From: Streptomyces sp. NBC_01298
Lineage (GTDB): Bacteria > Actinomycetota > Actinomycetes > Streptomycetales > Streptomycetaceae
Assembly: GCF_035978755.1 (NCBI RefSeq)
Contig: NZ_CP108414.1
Span: 4,898,001 to 4,962,000 of the forward strand
DNA length: 64,000 nt
Direction of reading: 5' to 3'
In this document: positions 27,249-35,670 of the stretch, piece by piece
How positions within the stretch are numbered: the first letter of the stretch is position 1
Layout: each line of letters opens with the position of its first letter
Position numbers and translations under genes: made by a program
Notes under the pieces: generated by a model
Told to the model about the DNA's origin: nothing
The model's database searches: none
The model's input: the letters and a program-made list of their open reading frames with translations, nothing else

Positions 27249-28232
27249 TTGTCCACACCCACCGCGGATGCGCCGCGCGGTCATCGCGTGAACCACAAGG
27301 GACGCATCACCCTCGTCATCGGCCTGGTGGCCGTCGTCCTCATGGCCTTCCGGGTCTCGTGGAACGCGCTGTCCGACGTGGCCCGCGCCATCGGCGCAGA
27401 CGCCACTGCCGCCCTGCTCTACCCGATCGTGGTCGACGGGCTGATGGCCCTCGCGCTGGTCGCCGCGCTCGTGCTGACCGGCGCCGACCGCAAGTTCGCG
27501 CTGCGGGTCCTGGCTGCCTACACGATCGCCAGCCTCCTGTTGAACTACGTGCACGGCCTCGTTCCGGCCCTGCACACGGCGTCGGTTCAGTGGGGCCGAC
27601 TGGCCAACTGGGATCCCGCGAACTGGGCCCTCGTACTGCTGGCGACCTCACTCCCGGTCGGGTCGATCTACTTCGGCTCGGACCTCGTGGCGAAAGTGCT
27701 GCACCACAACCCAGAGTCGGCCGACGCTGCCGAAGTGGCCTCTGACCAGTCGGTTAGCCCGCAGGCTGACGAGTCGGCCAGCGAGCAGGCCGCACAGTCG
27801 AGGTCTGACCAGGCCGAGTCGGCCCCCGAGCAGCCGACCGAATCGACCCCCACGAAGGTCGCCGAGGCGCCCTCGACGGGGCCGACCGAGGCCGACGAAT
27901 CGGCTCCCGCTCCCCCTGCCCGACCGCCCCGGTCGGCTGCCGTGGCGGAGTCGACCGGAGCCGCCCCGCGTCGGGCGACCGGTCGGGTCCCCGCCGCCGC
28001 CAAGTCGACCACCGACCGCACCCGCACAGACGCCGAAATTCTCGCCGAGGCTCAGCTCCTGACCGCCGACTGGAGCGACGACCAGCTGACCGCCGAGCGT
28101 CTGCGCAGCGAACTACGGATCGGCCAGATCCGCGCCCGCAGCCTGCGCGACCAGCTGCAGGCCGAGCGGACCGGCCAGGCCGGGCCACTCGACGGACTCG
28201 ACGAAGCCGCCTTCCCCACCAGCGCCGTCTGA
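27249..28232 (+). CDS. DUF2637 four-TM membrane protein with Ser/Glu/Ala-rich tail
   Basis: A 327-residue protein. Its first 150 residues form the DUF2637 domain with four hydrophobic helices (ITLVIGLVAVVLMAF; YPIVVDGLMALALVAAL; ALRVLAAYTIASLLLNY; WALVLLATSLPVGSIYF). A low-complexity cytoplasmic tail follows (VSPQADESASEQAA, APAPPARPPRSAA). The last 55 residues form a helical segment (LLTADWSDDQLTAERLRSEL) that may bind DNA. DUF2637 proteins are common in Streptomyces plasmids and integrative elements, but their role is unsettled. The TTG start at 27249 has GGAG 9 nt upstream; GTG 27288 is an alternative. Confidence 0.82.
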   Translation: MSTPTADAPRGHRVNHKGRITLVIGLVAVVLMAFRVSWNALSDVARAIGADATAALLYPIVVDGLMALALVAALVLTGADRKFALRVLAAYTIASLLLNYVHGLVPALHTASVQWGRLANWDPANWALVLLATSLPVGSIYFGSDLVAKVLHHNPESADAAEVASDQSVSPQADESASEQAAQSRSDQAESAPEQPTESTPTKVAEAPSTGPTEADESAPAPPARPPRSAAVAESTGAAPRRATGRVPAAAKSTTDRTRTDAEILAEAQLLTADWSDDQLTAERLRSELRIGQIRARSLRDQLQAERTGQAGPLDGLDEAAFPTSAV

Positions 28233-28350
28233 CCCCCGTAAGGGCACCGACCGCCTGGCCCTTCCGGCTCTTCCCGTGACCCCGTGCAACCGAGCACGGG
28301 GCCGCGCACAGCCAACCACCCGGCACCAGCACCCCACGGAGAACCGATCC

Positions 28351-28998
28351 ATGCACGATGCGCACCGCGAACTTCCCACCACCCAGAATGAGATGATCAC
28401 CGGCCTCAACAGCCCAGCAAGGTATGGCGTTGGACCGTCCAAGGGCCGGTCCAACGCAGCCTCCGCCCCGGGGGTGGCGGAGACAGAACCCCGGCGCGAG
28501 GGCGCACCGGGGCAGGAGGGGGCGGTCCTCGACGCCGGACTACCGGTCGTCGTACGTGCCGCTGACACGGCCGCGCTGTACCGCGTCGCCCGCCGCCGTG
28601 CCCGTCAGGAAGTCCAGCGCACCCAGCGTGTCGACGTCCGCTACAGCGCCGACGAGAAGACGGAGATCCTCGCCGAGGCCCGTCGCCTCGGCCTCGCCGG
28701 CGCGCACCTCGTCGGCGCGATCGTCATGGCCTACCTCGACGGCCACTTTGAGATCCCCGGCCAGCGCACGTCCCACGACGACCTGATCGACGAACTCGTC
28801 GCCCTGCGCGCGGAGATCGCCCCGATCGGCAACAACGTCAACCAGATCGCCTTCAAGCTCAACTCCGGCGGCCGTCCCCACCCTGTGGACAGTGCCGTCC
28901 TGGCCCAGGCCGAACGTGTCCTCGCCCTCGCCCGGACTGCTGCCGAAGCGATCGAACTCGCCGCCGGCCGGACGGCCATCGCGAAGCGGGCGGCCTGA
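28351..28998 (+). CDS. mobC: MobC-like relaxosome accessory protein
   Basis: A 215-residue protein. A disordered first half precedes a ribbon-helix-helix-like segment (RVDVRYSADEKTEILAEARRLGLAGAHLVGAIVMAYLDG) and the MobC motif EIAPIGNNVNQIAFKLNSGG. MobC proteins open DNA at oriT and guide the relaxase. ATG 28351 has GGAG upstream. The relaxase starts at the base after the MobC stop, so the two are translated as a unit. Confidence 0.9.
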   Translation: MHDAHRELPTTQNEMITGLNSPARYGVGPSKGRSNAASAPGVAETEPRREGAPGQEGAVLDAGLPVVVRAADTAALYRVARRRARQEVQRTQRVDVRYSADEKTEILAEARRLGLAGAHLVGAIVMAYLDGHFEIPGQRTSHDDLIDELVALRAEIAPIGNNVNQIAFKLNSGGRPHPVDSAVLAQAERVLALARTAAEAIELAAGRTAIAKRAA

Positions 28999-30666
28999 TT
29001 GATCGCGAAGATCGGCAAGGCCGGCGCCAACACCCGAGGCGTCCTGAACTACCTCTACGGACCCGGCCGCGCCAACGAGCACACCGACCCCCACCTCGTG
29101 GCCTCGTGGGACGGCTTCGCCCCCGACCCCGGCCGCGACGAGACGGCCACCCTCGCCCGCCTCGCCAGCGCCCTCGACCTGCGGGTGAAGCAGGCAGGCG
29201 ACCGCGCCCCGGAGAAGCACGTGTGGCACTGCTCGGTCCGGGCCGCGCCCGAAGACCGAACCCTGTCCGACGACGAGTGGGCCACGATCGCCCGCCGGGT
29301 CCTCAACGCCACCGGCATCGCGCCGGCAGGCGACCCTGACGCCTGCCGGTGGGTCGCGGTCCGCCACGCGGAGGACCACATCCACATCGTGGCCACCAAG
29401 GTCCGAGGCGACCTCACCAAACCCCGCAACTGGAACGACTACCTCCGCGCCCACAAGGAACTGGCCGCGATCGAGAAGGAGTACGGCCTGCGCCAGGTCA
29501 CACTCGGCGACCGCACCGCAGCCAAGAAGCCGACCCGCGCCGAACAGGAGAAGGCCCGCCGCACCGGTACGGCCACTACGCCCCGCGAGAGGCTGCGCGC
29601 CACCGTCCGTACCGCGGTAGCGGCTGCCACCAGCACCGAGGAGTTCTTCACCATCCTCCGCAGCACCAAGGTGCTGGTGGACATCCAGCACTTCCCCTCC
29701 GGCGACATCCGCGGCTACAAGGTCGCCCTCCCCGGTGACACCAACGCCCAGGGTGAGCCCGTGTGGTTCTCCGGTTCCACCCTCGGACCCGACCTGTCCT
29801 ATCCGAAGATCAGCGAACGCCTTGCGCCCACCGAAACCGCTTCCACAGATCGGCACCCTGGGCGTCGGCGTACGGCGTGGCAGCAGGTCACCGCAGCGGC
29901 CGACCGTATCCCCGATCTGCTGACGGAGACCGATGACCCTGCGGGCCAGGCGCACATCACCGTGCTCGCCGAAACCCTCGACGTCCTCCCCCTGATCGCC
30001 CCCGCCGCGTACAAGCCGCAGCTCGCTCAGGCAGCGGCCACATTCGAGCGGGCCAGCCGTTCCCGCATCCGCGCCCGCCACCAGCAAGCGCGGGCCACAC
30101 GCCGGGCCATCAAGGCGATCGTCCGTGAACCCGCGCCCAAGGACGGAGCCCTCCTCGCGATCCTCCTCGACGCCGTCCTTCTGGCCGTCGTCGCAGCACA
30201 GCACTGGCACCACACCCGCCACCACGACCAGCAGGCCGAAGCCGCCCGCCAGACAGCCGAACACCTGCACGCCGTCTACCAGGCAGCCACCAGCCAGCCC
30301 CTGACCGCGATCCACCAACGCGGCCTGCGCCTGGCTCTACCCGTGCAACAGAGGCAGGCCGTCCTCGTCAGCCAGGCCCTGCCGGACCTGGCTGAGCAGA
30401 TCCTCGCCGAACCCGGCTGGCCCGCCCTCGCCGCCACCCTCACCAACACGACAGCCGCCGGCCACGACCCCGCCGCCCTGCTCACCCAGGCCGCCCGTCA
30501 CCGGGAGCTCGACACCGCCGGCTCCCTCAGCGAAGTCCTCGTCTGGCGACTGCACCGCATCGCCGACCTGAACCCCCAACCCGCCACAGGTGCCGCACGC
30601 AGGTCAGCCCCGCCCCGGGTCACCAAACCTGCCACCTCCGCCGACCGCCCCCGCAGGACCCGATGA
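28999..30666 (+). CDS. MobA/VirD2-type relaxase
   Basis: A 555-residue nickase of the relaxase/mobilization nuclease family. The N-terminus MIAKIGKAGANTRGVLNYLYGPGRANEHTDP carries candidate nicking tyrosines (Tyr18, Tyr20). The metal-binding histidine motif HAEDHIH is at 123-129, preceded by WVAVR. A Lys/Arg-rich middle and a helical C-terminus (about 300-530) likely contact the coupling protein. It would cut oriT and pilot the DNA. The TTG start follows the mobC TGA directly. It ends with ATGA overlap into the ParB-like gene. Confidence 0.93.
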   Translation: MIAKIGKAGANTRGVLNYLYGPGRANEHTDPHLVASWDGFAPDPGRDETATLARLASALDLRVKQAGDRAPEKHVWHCSVRAAPEDRTLSDDEWATIARRVLNATGIAPAGDPDACRWVAVRHAEDHIHIVATKVRGDLTKPRNWNDYLRAHKELAAIEKEYGLRQVTLGDRTAAKKPTRAEQEKARRTGTATTPRERLRATVRTAVAAATSTEEFFTILRSTKVLVDIQHFPSGDIRGYKVALPGDTNAQGEPVWFSGSTLGPDLSYPKISERLAPTETASTDRHPGRRRTAWQQVTAAADRIPDLLTETDDPAGQAHITVLAETLDVLPLIAPAAYKPQLAQAAATFERASRSRIRARHQQARATRRAIKAIVREPAPKDGALLAILLDAVLLAVVAAQHWHHTRHHDQQAEAARQTAEHLHAVYQAATSQPLTAIHQRGLRLALPVQQRQAVLVSQALPDLAEQILAEPGWPALAATLTNTTAAGHDPAALLTQAARHRELDTAGSLSEVLVWRLHRIADLNPQPATGAARRSAPPRVTKPATSADRPRRTR

Positions 30667-31685
30667 CACCAGCCGCCCCACCGCGTCCCTCAGCCCGAGC
30701 TCCCCCAGCAACGGCATACCTCAGCCCGCACCCGCCGCACCCTCCCGGGCCTGCAGCAACACCAGCCGACAAGGAGCCACCCCTGAAGATCCACCCCTAC
30801 GCCGACACCTTCCCGATGCTCACCGAGGGCGAACTGCACGACCTCGCCGAGTCCATCAAGACCGAGGGCCAGCACAAGCCGATCATCCTCGACCGCGACG
30901 GCGTCGTCCTCGATGGCCGCAACCGCCTCGTCGCCTGCAAACTCGCCGGCATCGAACCCCGTTTCACCACATACGACGGCGGCAACCCCACCCGCCTGAT
31001 CTTCAGCAACAACATCGTCCGCCGACACATCAGCAAGGGCCAGCAGGCCATGATCACCGCCATGGCGTGTTCCGTTTCGGGACACTCCTTGCGGACCCAG
31101 GCCAAGCTCCACGACATCAGCCGCAGCCGCCTCTCCGCCGCCAACGTCGTACTCCAGCACGCCCCCGACCTCGCCGAACGAGTACGCCTCGGCACACTCG
31201 GCCTCGACGCCGCCCACGACCAGGCCCGCGAACGCAAAACCCACACCGAGGCCCTCCTCGCCCAGAACGAACGCCTGCAACAGCACGCCCCCGACCTCGC
31301 CGAGAATGCAGCCGAGGGCCACCTCACCCTTGACGCCGCCATCGCCGCCCTCGACAGGCGACTCGAAGGGGAACGGCTCCGCCAGCTCGTGAGGGACTGC
31401 GACGCACTCCTCCTCGCCGACCGCGACGCCACACCCGCCTTCAGCCCGCTCGCCGACCGCGGCGACATCACCTGGGGGCAGGCAGCCCAGCTCGCCGAGG
31501 AACACCTCACCTGTCGGCACGAGGCCATCCTCCGCACACAGCAGGCCCTGCAACTGATTGCCGAGAACTGGACCGCCGTCCACGACCTCGCAACCCGACC
31601 CGACACCCCCTACACACAGGAGATACTCGACGGCCTCACACCAGAAGCACGCGCTCTCGTCGCGCGACTGATGGCCCGAGGCTGA
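30663..31685 (+). CDS. ParB N-terminal domain protein (element partition/regulatory protein)
   Basis: A 340-residue protein. A Pro-rich leader (1-40) precedes a ParB/Srx domain: FPMLTEGELHDLAESIKTEG, the KPIILDRDGVVLDGRNRLVACKLAGIEP core, and NIVRRHISKGQQAM. An HTH region follows (SLRTQAKLHDISRSRLSAAN), then a repetitive helical C-terminus (HAPDLAERVRLGTLGLDAAHDQA, later HAPDLAENAAEGHLTLDAAIAAL). There is no partner ParA nearby. Solitary ParB-like proteins act as regulators or CTP-dependent clamps; here the role is inferred from its position in the mobilization operon. It overlaps the relaxase by 4 bp. Confidence 0.85.
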   Translation: MTPAAPPRPSARAPPATAYLSPHPPHPPGPAATPADKEPPLKIHPYADTFPMLTEGELHDLAESIKTEGQHKPIILDRDGVVLDGRNRLVACKLAGIEPRFTTYDGGNPTRLIFSNNIVRRHISKGQQAMITAMACSVSGHSLRTQAKLHDISRSRLSAANVVLQHAPDLAERVRLGTLGLDAAHDQARERKTHTEALLAQNERLQQHAPDLAENAAEGHLTLDAAIAALDRRLEGERLRQLVRDCDALLLADRDATPAFSPLADRGDITWGQAAQLAEEHLTCRHEAILRTQQALQLIAENWTAVHDLATRPDTPYTQEILDGLTPEARALVARLMARG

Positions 31686-31778
31686 CAACGTGAACGTGCC
31701 TCAGGGCCAACGTTCGACGCGTTGGCCCTGAGGCGGCACTCGTAGCCGAAGGCTTGGGCGAGGGTGGCTTGCGCGTGG

Positions 31779-32192
31779 TCAGCGCTGAAGAGCGGAGTCC
31801 AGGTGCTGCTGGACCGGGTCGAAGAGGCCGTACGGGACGTACTGCGGGATCTCGGCGTGGGCAACCCACGCGAGCTCCGCCAGCTCGTCGGTGTCCGCTA
31901 CGTAAGCACTGCCACCGACCACCTCGCAGGCCGTGTAGGACATCAGCCGACCCGTGGCCGGGTGGACCCGCTCACCGAGCAACTTGACGGCCTCCACGTC
32001 CAGGCCCGTCTCCTCCTGGGTCTCACGGACAGCGGCTGCCTCGCGGGCCTCGCCCGGCTCGACCTCGCCGGCCGGAAACTGCCAGGAGAGCTGGCCCTCG
32101 CTGACCCGGCGCCGCACCATGAGCACACGTCCCTCATGCACCACGATGGCTGCGGCGATGCCCGGTCGCTCCTCAGCGTTCTGCTGCGTCAC
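31779..32192 (-). CDS. Nudix hydrolase with intact Nudix box
   Basis: A 137-residue protein. The Nudix box is complete (GEVEPGEAREAAAVRETQEETGL, fitting Gx5Ex7REUxEExGU), and the flanking strands VVHEGRVLMVRRRV and WQFPAGE are typical. It would cleave a nucleoside diphosphate linked to another moiety; the substrate is unknown. GTG 32192 has GGAGGAG 6 nt upstream and overlaps the TGA of the HTH-Nudix gene (GTGA). The two are one operon, divergent from the NDK operon. Confidence 0.9.
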   Translation of the reverse strand: MTQQNAEERPGIAAAIVVHEGRVLMVRRRVSEGQLSWQFPAGEVEPGEAREAAAVRETQEETGLDVEAVKLLGERVHPATGRLMSYTACEVVGGSAYVADTDELAELAWVAHAEIPQYVPYGLFDPVQQHLDSALQR

Positions 32193-32848
32193 GTCTGCTC
32201 CTCCAGGACTGCCAGGATGGGTGGGAAGATCGTATCGACGGGGATGAACCGGGTCAGGGAGTTTTTCGGAACCCACATGACGTCCGCGTTCTCCTCGACG
32301 TCGGCGTTGGCAGCCTCTCCCGCCAGGTACTCGCATAGGAAGTAGTCGCAGAGCACTCCGGTCACCGGGTGGAGGCGGCTGCCCAGGTGCTCGCGCACGG
32401 CGCAGTGGACCCCTGTCTCGTCCAAGGTTTCCCGCACCGTGGTGGTCTCGGCCTTGCCTCCGGGCTTGATCACACCGGCGGGGAACTGCCAGGTGATGCC
32501 CGATGCGTCGTCGTGCCGTCGGCACACCAGCAGGACCTGATCGTCACGAGTGACCACGGCGATAGCGACCCGGAGCGCCTGGGCGCCGACGGGGCTCGGC
32601 GCGGCAGGTCGGTGCTCGTTCGCGACCACGAGGGAGAACCGCTGACGGGCTGCCGACGGGGCCTGCTCGTGGGCTGAGTCCAGGAGTTGTTGCATCTCCT
32701 TACGCGGCACGACGGCGGGGTCGGCGTGCCAGGCCGCGACGGTTCGGACGGCGATGCCGAGCTGGGCAGCGAACTGCTCGTTGGTGAGCCGGAGCGCGGA
32801 CTGGAGCATGCATGCGTACCGCCCGTTCCAGAGCTCGATGACCTCCAC
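32189..32848 (-). CDS. HTH-like domain fused to a degenerate Nudix domain
   Basis: A 219-residue protein. Residues 1-75 look like an XRE/plasmid-type helix-turn-helix (LQSALRLTNEQFAAQLGIAVRTVAAWHADPAVVPRKEMQQLL). Residues 90-219 form a Nudix fold (WQFPAGVIKPGG, RETLDETGV). The box has Gly in place of the first catalytic Glu and Asp for one Glu of the EE pair, so hydrolysis may be weak or lost and the domain could be a ligand sensor. GTG 32848 was chosen for GGGGCGGCGC upstream; the open frame extends 117 bp further. Confidence 0.8.
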   Translation of the reverse strand: MEVIELWNGRYACMLQSALRLTNEQFAAQLGIAVRTVAAWHADPAVVPRKEMQQLLDSAHEQAPSAARQRFSLVVANEHRPAAPSPVGAQALRVAIAVVTRDDQVLLVCRRHDDASGITWQFPAGVIKPGGKAETTTVRETLDETGVHCAVREHLGSRLHPVTGVLCDYFLCEYLAGEAANADVEENADVMWVPKNSLTRFIPVDTIFPPILAVLEEQT

Positions 32849-33255
32849 GCGCCGCCCCTTCGTCGTCGCCGCTCTCGGTGCAGGAACCCGTGTGCCGAAG
32901 GTGCACTCCAACTGCACTGGCGCTTCATGGTCGCGCAGCGCGCACCCCGGAAGAATCGGAGTCACCGGGGCAAGGAATCACCTGATCGACGTTCCGGATC
33001 CAGAGCCCAATCGAGAGGCGCAAGGCCGCCGGACGACCACAGGGAGATATTAGATGCGCGCCTTCTTCGGATAGGAGGGACAGAGAAGTTGGCTGAATTC
33101 GATTCCTTGATCCAGTCTCTGCAGAGGCCCCATCCACCTCTGATCGCCACGGGACACCGCTGCTCGTCCCAGCCGCTTCACCGACGCCGGTAACCTCAGC
33201 AGGTGACGGCTGATTGCCCGTCATCTCCGGTTGCTAGCAAGGCGAAAGGGAGACA
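32849..33255. promoter_or_regulatory. Divergent promoter region between Nudix and NDK operons
   Basis: About 400 bp with no convincing gene. It separates the minus-strand HTH-Nudix operon from the plus-strand NDK-to-HATPase series, so it is where the HTH-Nudix protein might act. It contains an AT-richer segment (GGAGATATTAGATGCGCG near 33045) but no strong palindrome that I can see. The NDK ribosome site GGGAG lies at its right end. Confidence 0.5.
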
Positions 33256-33765
33256 ATGCCCGAGGATCAGGCACACACCGTGGAGCGCACGCTCGTCCTA
33301 CTGAAGCCCGATGCGCTGGCGCGTGGCCTGGCAGGCAGGGTCATCACGCGGTTCGAGGACGCCGCACTGAAGATCGTCGGAACGAAGATGAAGTGGATGG
33401 ACGAGGAATTCACTCGCCGCCACTACTTCGACCTGGAAGAACGGCTCGGATCGGAGGTCTATAACGTCACCTCCACATTCATGCAGCAGGGGCCGGTCAT
33501 CGCCCTGGTGCTGGAGGGCTACGACGCCATCGCCACGGTCCGCAAGATCGTCGGAAGCACCTATCCGAACCAGGCCCCCGCCGGCACCGTGCGAGGCGAC
33601 CTGTCGCACTACAGCGCCGCGGCCAGCGTCGCCTCCGGCAAGGCGGTCGCGAACCTCGTGCACGCCTCCGGCAATGCGGAGGAGGCCAAGCAGGAGGTGG
33701 AGCTGTGGTTCGAGAAGGACGAGCTGCAGGACTACAAGACGCTGGCCGAGATCTACACGTACTGA
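33256..33765 (+). CDS. Nucleoside-diphosphate kinase, accessory divergent copy
   Basis: A 169-residue NDK that moves the gamma phosphate of ATP to an NDP. The family order is kept: ERTLVLLKPDAL, ALKIVGTKMKWM, GPVIALVLEGYDAI, GTVRGDL, and the phospho-histidine His136 in NLVHASGN. It is about 30 residues longer than housekeeping NDKs. The main insertion (HYSAAASVASGKAVA) sits just before the active histidine, with a C-terminal extension. It heads a co-oriented series, which suggests it serves a dedicated pathway. Confidence 0.92.
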   Translation: MPEDQAHTVERTLVLLKPDALARGLAGRVITRFEDAALKIVGTKMKWMDEEFTRRHYFDLEERLGSEVYNVTSTFMQQGPVIALVLEGYDAIATVRKIVGSTYPNQAPAGTVRGDLSHYSAAASVASGKAVANLVHASGNAEEAKQEVELWFEKDELQDYKTLAEIYTY

Positions 33766-33845
33766 CGGCGGAGTGCGGCGTCACCGGTGGGACGCCGACG
33801 CGTTGAACACCACTGGGGTACGAACGTCTGACCTGAGAGGGCACC

Positions 33846-34145
33846 ATGACCAACCAGACCCGCCTGGCCTCCACCGACGAGCTGGAGTCGATCTTCCAGC
33901 GTGAGCTGGTGAGCGACCGCTGGGCGGCGACCGAGACCGCCTATGCCCTGGCGGTACGCCACCGCGACCTGGGCGACTGGCCCGCGTCCCGTGAGTGGGT
34001 CCAGCAGTGCCTCCGCCTCCTGGAGGGCTTCCCCAGCGAGACGGAGGAGCAGGTCGCCACGAGCCGCTCGTCGGTGGGCGGCGTCCAGCTGCCCACGTAC
34101 CTGCACTCCGGTGTGGTCCAGGCCCGCTTCGGCGACCTGGGCTGA
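33846..34145 (+). CDS. Small conserved hypothetical protein of the cargo operon
   Basis: A 99-residue soluble protein, largely helical (ELESIFQRELVSDRWAATETAYALAVRHRDLGDWPASREWV), ending in a loop and YLHSGVVQARFGDLG. The helix pair with WAxxxAxxLAxxxxDLGDW spacing is TPR-like, so it may bind a partner. No family is recognised. ATG 33846 has GAGAGGG upstream. It is 80 bp after NDK. Confidence 0.75.
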   Translation: MTNQTRLASTDELESIFQRELVSDRWAATETAYALAVRHRDLGDWPASREWVQQCLRLLEGFPSETEEQVATSRSSVGGVQLPTYLHSGVVQARFGDLG

Positions 34146-34278
34146 CACACGAGCGGCGGGGCCCCGGCCCAGCCGCACCACCCTGAGCACCAATTTCACA
34201 GCGCGTGGCCAACCGGACAGGCCCCCACGGCAGGGTCCGGCTGGCTTCGCCATGCCTGAAACGAGGAGACACCACCCC

Positions 34279-34863
34279 GTGGCCATCGAGATCGAGATGC
34301 GGGCCCGCTTCCCCAAGGAGTCCCACGACCAGCTGGTCGCCCGCCTGAAGGAGGATGGCGAGGACCTCGGCAACGACGACAAGCACATCTACTTCTACGT
34401 GCTGCCCGACCAGCTGCTGAAGGTCACCGACAACACCGCCGCCGGCACCGCCAAGATCACCCTCAAGGGGAGCAAGATCGGACAGGGCTCCGCATTCGCG
34501 GAGACGGAGTTCGCGATCGCCCCCGCCGACGTGTCCGCCGCGGTGAAGGTGTTCAACAGTCTCGGCTTCGAGGCCGCCATGCACGAGGCTTTCAACTTCC
34601 GGCACAACTACCGCTTCGACGGCATCGAGATCGCGGTCAAGTGGAGCGAGGCATGGGGCTACCACGCCGAGTTCGAGCTACTGCTCGACGACGAAGCCTC
34701 GGACGCCACCCGCGACGAAGCAACGGCCAAGATCATGGATGTGGCGGCGGAGCTGGGCATCACGCTGATGACCGAGCGGGAGCTGGCCGACTTCACCGCT
34801 GCCTTCGAGGCCGCCGAGCAGGAGCGGAAGGAGCGCGAGCAGCAGGCCGCGCCCCTCAGGTAG
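34279..34863 (+). CDS. CYTH-domain protein (class IV adenylate cyclase / triphosphatase-like)
   Basis: A 194-residue protein with the CYTH tunnel fold: an N-terminal EIEMRARF strand (ExExR in place of the usual ExExK), YFYVLPDQLLKVTD, KITLKGSK, TEFAIA, the RHNYRF strand, and the late acidic strand GYHAEFELLLDD. Members bind metal-triphosphate inside the barrel and make cAMP or hydrolyse thiamine triphosphate or polyphosphate. GTG 34279 has GAGGAG 10 nt upstream. It has a Glu/Gln/Lys-rich helical tail. Substrate unknown. Confidence 0.85.
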   Translation: MAIEIEMRARFPKESHDQLVARLKEDGEDLGNDDKHIYFYVLPDQLLKVTDNTAAGTAKITLKGSKIGQGSAFAETEFAIAPADVSAAVKVFNSLGFEAAMHEAFNFRHNYRFDGIEIAVKWSEAWGYHAEFELLLDDEASDATRDEATAKIMDVAAELGITLMTERELADFTAAFEAAEQERKEREQQAAPLR

Positions 34864-34903
34864 GAGCACGTCACCGCGGAGACCACCAAGGGGGTGGGCA
34901 CAC

Positions 34904-35668
34904 ATGAGCACGACCCCAGCAACCGCAACCCTGATCGACCAGGCTGCCCGTCGGCAGCTGCCGCTCCACCAGTACATGGACCGGGCCACCGTCGAGTGGA
35001 TCGAAGAGAACCGGCCCGACTTCACGAAGACAGCGCAGCCGGCCTTGGCTTCGACCGCGCGGGTTCTACTGAAGCAGTCCGCGCTGCCAGCCGCCTGGAT
35101 GGCGACGCCTCGCCTGTACACCTCGATCCACGGCGTCCGTCACAGCATGCGTACGGCCGCGCTGGCTGCCGTACTCGCCGACAGCCACGGGCTCGACGAT
35201 GCCGACACCGCCACGGTGGTCGTGGCCGCGGCCGTCCACGACTGCCAGCGCCGTCACGACAAGGACGACCAGGGGCACGGCGCCCGGGCGGCCATCTGGC
35301 TCGCCGCGAACGCGGACACCGTGTGGGGCCACTTCGACCTCACAGCCACCCCCCGCCGGATCGTGCAGGCGGCGACCGCCGTCCGCCTTCACGACGTCCC
35401 GTACGACGCTTTCACCGTCGACGACTGGCACGACCACTCGAAGGCGGAGTCGCTGGCGGACATCCTGAAGGCCGCCGATGCCCTTGACCGGTATCGGCTG
35501 CCGAAGGCCACCTGGTGGCCGGACGCCCGGCACGTCCGGGAGCCGGCCTTCGACCGGCACCGGGGCCTGGCCTTCGACCTGGTCCTCACCTCCGAGAAGG
35601 CCCACCTGGCAGGGGCCAGCAGCCCCGAGGCCGTCCGCTTCGCGCTGGCCCAGGCAGGGCTGGTGTGA
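34904..35668 (+). CDS. HD-domain phosphohydrolase
   Basis: A 254-residue protein with metal-binding HD signatures in order: His in HGVRHSMRTA (about 68), HD in VHDCQRRHD, and the distal Asp in KAADALDRYRL. HD enzymes release phosphates from nucleotides, including second messengers. It starts 40 bp after the CYTH gene and ends 2 bp before the next gene (TGACC ATG), so it is tightly coupled to the 463-residue unknown. Confidence 0.88.
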   Translation: MSTTPATATLIDQAARRQLPLHQYMDRATVEWIEENRPDFTKTAQPALASTARVLLKQSALPAAWMATPRLYTSIHGVRHSMRTAALAAVLADSHGLDDADTATVVVAAAVHDCQRRHDKDDQGHGARAAIWLAANADTVWGHFDLTATPRRIVQAATAVRLHDVPYDAFTVDDWHDHSKAESLADILKAADALDRYRLPKATWWPDARHVREPAFDRHRGLAFDLVLTSEKAHLAGASSPEAVRFALAQAGLV

Positions 35669-35670
35669 CC

